Shown here: positions 62,401-64,000 of the stretch, in pieces
Numbering within the stretch: the stretch's first letter is position 1
How the letters are laid out: every line of letters starts with the position of its first letter
From: Sipunculus nudus
Taxonomy: Eukaryota > Annelida > Sipuncula > Golfingiida > Sipunculidae
Length of the DNA: 64,000 bases
Direction: 5' to 3'
NCBI GenBank assembly: GCA_026874595.1
Contig: CM049314.1
Coordinates: forward strand, 2,007,318 to 2,071,317
Program-made: the position numbers and the translations under genes
Notes under the pieces: generated by a model
The model's input: only the letters and a program-made list of their open reading frames with translations
Told to the model about the DNA's origin: nothing
The model's database searches: none

Positions 62401-63835
62401 TTAGGAATAATGTGGATGATGTACTTACCTACGCGTAATGTTTAGGAATAATGTGGATGATGTACTAACCAATGCGTAATGTTTAGGAATAATGTGGATG
62501 TACTTACCAACGCGTAATGTTTAGGAATAATGTGGATGATGTACTAAGCAATGTGTAGTGTTTAGGAATAATGTGGATGATGTACTAACCAATGCGTAAT
62601 GTTTAGGAATAATGTGGATGATGTACTAACCAATGCGTAATGTTTAGGAATAATGTTGATGATGTATTTACCAACGCGTAATGTTTAGGAATAATGTGGA
62701 TGATGTACTTACCAAAGCGTAATGTTTAGGAATAATGTGGATGATGTACTAACCAATGCGTAATGTTTAGGAATAATGTGGATGATGTACTAACCAATGC
62801 GTAATGTTTAGGAATAATGTGGATGTACTTACCAACGCGTAATGTTTAGGAATAATGTGGATGATGTACTTACCAACGCGTAATGTTTAGGAATAATGTG
62901 GATGATGTACTAACCAATGCGTAATGTTTAGGAATAATGTGGATGATGTACTTACCAACGCGTAATGTTTAGGAATAATGTGGATGATGTACTAAGCAAT
63001 GCGTAATGTTTAGGAATAATGTGGATGATGTACTAACCAATGCGTAATGTTTAGGAATAATGTGGATGATGTACTAACCAATGCGTAATGTTTAGGAATA
63101 ATGTGGATGATGTACTAACCAATGCGTAATGTTTAGGAATAATGTGGATGATGTACTTACCAATGCGTAATGTTTAGGAATAATGTGGATGATGTACTTA
63201 CCAACGCGTAATGTTTAGGAATAATGTGGATGATGTACTTACCAACGCGTAATGTTTAGGAATAATGTGGATGATGTACTAACCAACGCGTAATGTTTAG
63301 GAATAATGTGGATGATGTACTAACCAATGCGTAATGTTTAGGAATAATGTGGATGATGTACTAACCAATGCGTAATGTTTAGGAATAATGTGGATGATGT
63401 ACTAACCAATGCGTAATGTTTAGGAATAATGTGGATGTACTTACCAATGCGTAATGTTTAGGAATAATGTGGATGATGTACTTACCAACGCGTAATGTTT
63501 AGGAATAATGTGGATGATGTACTAACCAACGCGTAATGTTTAGGAATAATGTGGATGATGTACTAACCAATGCGTAATGTTTAGGAATAATGTGGATGAT
63601 GTACTAACCAATGCGTAATGTTTAGGAATAATGTGGATGATGTACTAACCAATGCGTAATGTTTAGGAATAATGTGGATGATGTACTAACCAACGCGTAA
63701 TGTTTAGGAATAATGTGGATGATGTACTAACCAACGCGTAACTGTTAACATGTTGTTCTGCAGCTTCCTTATCTCCATCTATGACACGATTAAATATTGC
63801 TGACTCAGCGCCTTTTACCAGAATGTACCCAGTAC
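28854..63835 (-). CDS. P4-type ATPase (phospholipid flippase), ATP11-like, C-terminal 735 codons in 15 exons
   Basis: Exons in transcript order: 63835-63732, 59431-59318, 57514-57392, 55912-55764, 55272-55110, 54436-54334, 52876-52731, 45966-45907, 44279-44152, 43484-43426, 42865-42786, 42283-42218, 41902-41799, 41380-41209, 29492-28854. Each has an AG acceptor and GT donor and all phases join, giving 2210 nt without a stop until 28854. P4-ATPases move phosphatidylserine and related lipids to the cytosolic leaflet using ATP, usually with a CDC50/TMEM30 partner. Seen here: KGAES of the N domain, [21 protein letters not shown] and [11 protein letters not shown] of the P domain, then GKEGRQA, six hydrophobic segments (M5-M10) and a 212-codon hydrophilic last exon. 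The DKTGT phosphorylation site and A domain lie beyond the window. ATP11 (class VI) is the best guess from the membrane region; other P4 classes remain possible. Confidence 0.92.
29493..38320 (-). other. last flippase intron, left part
   Basis: AT-rich intron sequence. At about 33540-33910 three diverged copies of a block of roughly 150 bp (AATAATTTCTATTC...TGACC...CAAGGTCAC) form an old tandem repeat. A single GC-richer stretch at 36140-36240 carries a 49-codon Arg-rich ORF on the plus strand (36152-36301). Nothing else is supported; short ORFs look like chance. Confidence 0.5.
38325..39275. repeat. minisatellite, 42-bp unit, about 22 copies, with 420-bp higher-order period
   Basis: The unit contains TATCACTTTTGGACACTGG and CCCTCTCTGATATGGGTG. 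Variant units recur in the same order ten units apart: the diverged one with GGATACTTGGCCCTCAGTAA lies near 38442 and again near 38862. A block of ten was therefore duplicated. As 42 is divisible by three, several frames on both strands stay open for about 900 bp. The minus-strand frame gives a 14-residue repeat ([14 protein letters not shown]), but no exon borders or outside homology support coding. Confidence 0.95.
39276..41208 (-). other. last flippase intron, right part
   Basis: AT-rich intron between the 42-bp array and exon N. No coding exon, RNA gene or clear transposon was found. Confidence 0.5.
41209..41380 (-). CDS. flippase exon N (M10)
   Basis: 172 bp, acceptor ATTTGTAG, donor GTACGC, ends in phase 0. 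It encodes [20 protein letters not shown], membrane segment 10, then [20 protein letters not shown], the basic start of the cytosolic C-terminal tail. Confidence 0.92.
41799..41902 (-). CDS. flippase exon M (M9)
   Basis: 104 bp, acceptor TTTTTAG, donor GTAAGT. It encodes [10 protein letters not shown] and a strongly hydrophobic Phe-rich helix ([19 protein letters not shown]), membrane segment 9. Confidence 0.9.
42218..42283 (-). CDS. flippase exon L (M8)
   Basis: 66 bp, 22 codons in phase 0, acceptor GTTTCAG, donor GTAAAA. It encodes [20 protein letters not shown] then VK, membrane segment 8. Confidence 0.9.
42786..42865 (-). CDS. flippase exon K (M7)
   Basis: 80 bp, acceptor TATTTAG, donor GTGAGT. 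It encodes [15 protein letters not shown] and then [11 protein letters not shown], membrane segment 7 and an extracytosolic loop. Confidence 0.9.
43426..43484 (-). CDS. flippase exon J (M6-M7 loop)
   Basis: 59 bp, acceptor CTGTTAG, donor GTAAGT. It encodes [16 protein letters not shown] in a frame fixed by the split codons at both borders. It is short but well supported by phase. Confidence 0.85.
44152..44279 (-). CDS. flippase exon I (M6)
   Basis: 128 bp, acceptor ATTTTCAG, donor GTAGGT, phase 2 at its end. It encodes [19 protein letters not shown] and then EQHIPR, the sixth membrane segment and following loop. The FTxLPIL...EQ pattern is typical of P4-ATPases. Confidence 0.93.
45907..45966 (-). 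CDS. flippase exon H (M5 continuation)
   Basis: 60 bp, exactly 20 codons in phase 0, acceptor TTTTTCAG, donor GTAAGT. It encodes [13 protein letters not shown] followed by VAAFSAQ. With exon G it forms the KNVxFIT membrane segment. It is separated from exon G by a 6.8-kb intron filled with a duplicated repeat. Confidence 0.9.
46212..49111 (+). mobile_element. GGAC-tailed repeat element, copy 2 (right end lost at the duplication junction)
   Basis: Begins AACAAGGGACCCATGGGTCA as copies 1 and 3 do. Its whole length is repeated at 49113 onward with a spacing of 2901 bp and few differences. It stops in the AGGCAGTCCTGAAGTGTGAA segment, where the next copy begins, so it lacks the GGAC tail. A 69-codon minus-strand ORF (46413-46622) is present in both copies but has no recognisable content. 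Confidence 0.75.
49113..52371 (+). mobile_element. GGAC-tailed repeat element, copy 3 (complete right end)
   Basis: The second copy of the 2.9-kb unit, continuing through the (GGAC)n-like tract (about 52262-52325) to GACTTATAGTCAGCTGAGCT at about 52370. It is very similar to copy 2, with scattered substitutions and a 60-bp internal duplication near 50190-50260 (TAAGTTAAAATATTAGAATT occurs twice). It sits in the intron between flippase exons G and H, opposite to the gene. Confidence 0.75.
52372..52637 (+). repeat. tandem second copy of the GGAC-tailed right end
   Basis: Repeats about 52117-52371 from AATAAAAAATTGAGGTTTTT through the GGAC tract to CAGCTGAGCTAAAAATGA. It ends about 90 bp before flippase exon G's donor. 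Confidence 0.85.
52731..52876 (-). CDS. flippase exon G (GKEGRQA, start of M5)
   Basis: 146 bp, acceptor CTTGCAG, donor GTAAGT, phase 0 at its end. It encodes [18 protein letters not shown] and then [19 protein letters not shown], the start of membrane segment 5 in P4-ATPases. Confidence 0.94.
53345..54330. repeat. minisatellite, 96-bp unit, 10 copies, carrying the exon F 3' edge and donor
   Basis: Units lie 96 bp apart (for example 53377, 53473). On the minus strand each holds AATGATGTCAGTATGATCCA and on to GGCATCG, the last 40 bp of exon F (coding [13 protein letters not shown]), followed by GTAAGATTAAACAATAAATG and about 40 bp of intron. The unit joins exon F directly at 54334. Array copies have donor GTAAGA; exon F itself has GTGAGA. 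Confidence 0.95.
54334..54436 (-). CDS. flippase exon F (GDGANDV)
   Basis: 103 bp, acceptor TTTTTAG, donor GTGAGA. It encodes [20 protein letters not shown], which holds the two Asp residues that bind Mg2+ in the P domain. The last 40 bp and the donor are repeated ten times downstream in the 96-bp array. Confidence 0.95.
55057..55083 (-). repeat. partial duplicate of exon E 3' edge and donor
   Basis: Minus-strand CCAATACAGAAAGCACAG followed by GTAAGT. This matches the true exon E end (CCAATACAGAAAGCTCAG, then GTAAGT) at 55105-55131 with two differences. The copy would still code for IQKAQ. It lies 48 bp downstream, in the intron. Confidence 0.9.
55110..55272 (-). CDS. flippase exon E ([10 protein letters not shown])
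   Basis: 163 bp. It encodes [13 protein letters not shown], typical of the P4-ATPase P domain, and ends [14 protein letters not shown] before donor GTAAGT. A partial second copy of its 3' end and donor lies 48 bp downstream at 55057-55083. Confidence 0.93.
55764..55912 (-). CDS. flippase exon D (VLTGDK)
   Basis: 149 bp. It begins [17 protein letters not shown], the TGDK loop of the P domain, and ends in phase 2 before GTAAGT. The acceptor is TTTTTTTCCAG, a longer pyrimidine tract than in the 15 partial copies of this exon start found upstream in the intron (GTTGTTTCAG). Confidence 0.93.
55913..56800. repeat. minisatellite, 57-bp unit, about 15 copies, carrying the exon D acceptor and 5' edge
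   Basis: On the minus strand each unit reads CCTTGTTGTTTCAG, an acceptor, then ATATGGGTTCTGACAGGAGA and TAAAGAGGAGAT, the first 31 bp of exon D ([10 protein letters not shown]), then GTAGATCCATA. The array abuts exon D. The period is divisible by three, so long false ORFs appear on the plus strand. A few units carry single changes such as GGATCC for GGATCT. Confidence 0.95.
56801..57391 (-). other. intron C-D remainder
   Basis: AT-rich intron between the 57-bp array and exon C. No feature is seen apart from a T run ahead of the exon C donor. Confidence 0.5.
57392..57514 (-). CDS. flippase exon C ([10 protein letters not shown])
   Basis: 123 bp, 41 codons, phase 0 at both ends; acceptor TTTTAG, donor GTAACT. 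It encodes [19 protein letters not shown] and ends AGIK. This is the conserved start of the P-domain hinge in P-type ATPases; the motif continues in the next exon. Confidence 0.93.
57515..59317 (-). other. intron B-C
   Basis: Intron sequence without a recognised gene or transposon. G-rich stretches lie at 58311-58337 and 58386-58400. Confidence 0.5.
59318..59431 (-). CDS. flippase exon B (GLRTL)
   Basis: 114 bp, 38 codons, phase 0 at both ends; acceptor CCTGTAG, donor GTAAGA. It encodes [18 protein letters not shown] and a Lys/Glu-rich stretch. The A-x-x-GLRTL junction with the previous exon is the expected P4-ATPase sequence, which confirms the position of exon A's donor. Confidence 0.92.
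59447..59478. repeat. (TA)n microsatellite
   Basis: Alternating TA run directly upstream (on the minus strand) of exon B's acceptor. Confidence 0.95.
59860..63731. repeat. minisatellite, 41-bp unit, about 95 copies, carrying the exon A 3' edge and donor
   Basis: About 3.9 kb of a 41-bp unit containing AATGTTTAGGAATAATGTGG, with a 38-bp variant lacking one ATG. On the minus strand each copy holds TTACGCGTTG or TTACGCATTG, the end of exon A, followed by GTTAGT or GTAAGT. The array joins exon A at 63732-63740 without a gap. Units are more diverged at the left end (59860-60000), away from the exon. GTAAGT mostly goes with CGCGTTG and GTTAGT with CGCATTG, so at least two unit classes are interspersed. 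Confidence 0.97.
63732..63835 (-). CDS. flippase exon A (N domain, KGAES)
   Basis: 104 bp, preceded by TGTTTTACAG and starting in phase 1. It encodes [18 protein letters not shown] and ends at GCGTTG before donor GTTAGT. In P4-ATPases this KGA segment forms part of the nucleotide-binding pocket. The donor is weak, while many copies of it in the adjoining 41-bp array read GTAAGT. Confidence 0.9.
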
Positions 63836-64000
63836 CTGTAAAACAGATATCCATAACATCAGCAAAAACAAATTACATAACAAGTGAAATAAAGACATTT
63901 AAAGTGATTAATCATATCAACTGCTTCAGTGCAAAATTCAAATTTACAAAACATAATTTCAGTGAAAAGGAATTCCTGATAAGAATATAACTACTTCACA
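63836..64000 (-). other. intron upstream of exon A
   Basis: Intronic sequence up to the window edge. The preceding flippase exon lies outside. Confidence 0.6.

Noticed and set aside
59860-63731. CRISPR-like array
   Set aside because: There are no unique spacers; units are directly adjacent, and the setting is an animal intron.

Overview
This is a window of an animal nuclear genome. It has low GC, coding sequence split into short exons with canonical GT/AG borders, long repeat-filled introns and many decayed transposons. The mobile-element mix and a small secreted PAN/apple-like protein fit a mollusc, probably a bivalve, but nothing in the sequence fixes the taxon.

The only substantial gene is on the minus strand. 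It enters at the right edge (about 63.8 kb) and ends at a stop at 28854. Fifteen exons could be placed. Their phases join without a break and give 735 codons of the C-terminal part of a P4-type ATPase (phospholipid flippase), most like the ATP11 group. They hold the end of the N domain, the P domain (TGDK, CRLSP, GDGANDV), six C-terminal membrane segments and a long hydrophilic tail. The 5' part of the gene lies beyond the window.

The most unusual thing is how the tandem repeats sit on this gene. Three separate minisatellites (units 41, 57 and 96 bp) each touch an exon and carry a copy of that exon's edge together with its splice site. About 95, 15 and 10 copies lie in the neighbouring introns. 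A fourth exon has one 48-bp duplication of its 3' edge and donor. All four cases fall on exons of the catalytic core. An unrelated 42-bp array with a 420-bp higher-order period lies in the last intron.

Region by region: 0-1.3 kb, a small secreted PAN-like gene (minus strand). 3.4-4.8 kb, a 49-bp minisatellite holding a dispersed repeat that recurs at 12.4 kb. 4.9-9.4 kb, a decayed tyrosine-recombinase retrotransposon of Ngaro/DIRS type with split direct repeats. 10.2-10.7 kb, a MITE with long inverted repeats and an 8-bp target duplication. 13.4-16.1 kb, one copy of a repeat family ending in a GGAC-rich tail. 17.3-18.5 kb, a LINE relic. 20.1-21.7 kb, a hAT-like non-autonomous element. 21.7-28.8 kb, intergenic repeats. 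28.9-64 kb, the flippase gene, whose 6.8-kb intron at 46-52.7 kb carries a recent 2.9-kb tandem duplication of the GGAC-tailed family.
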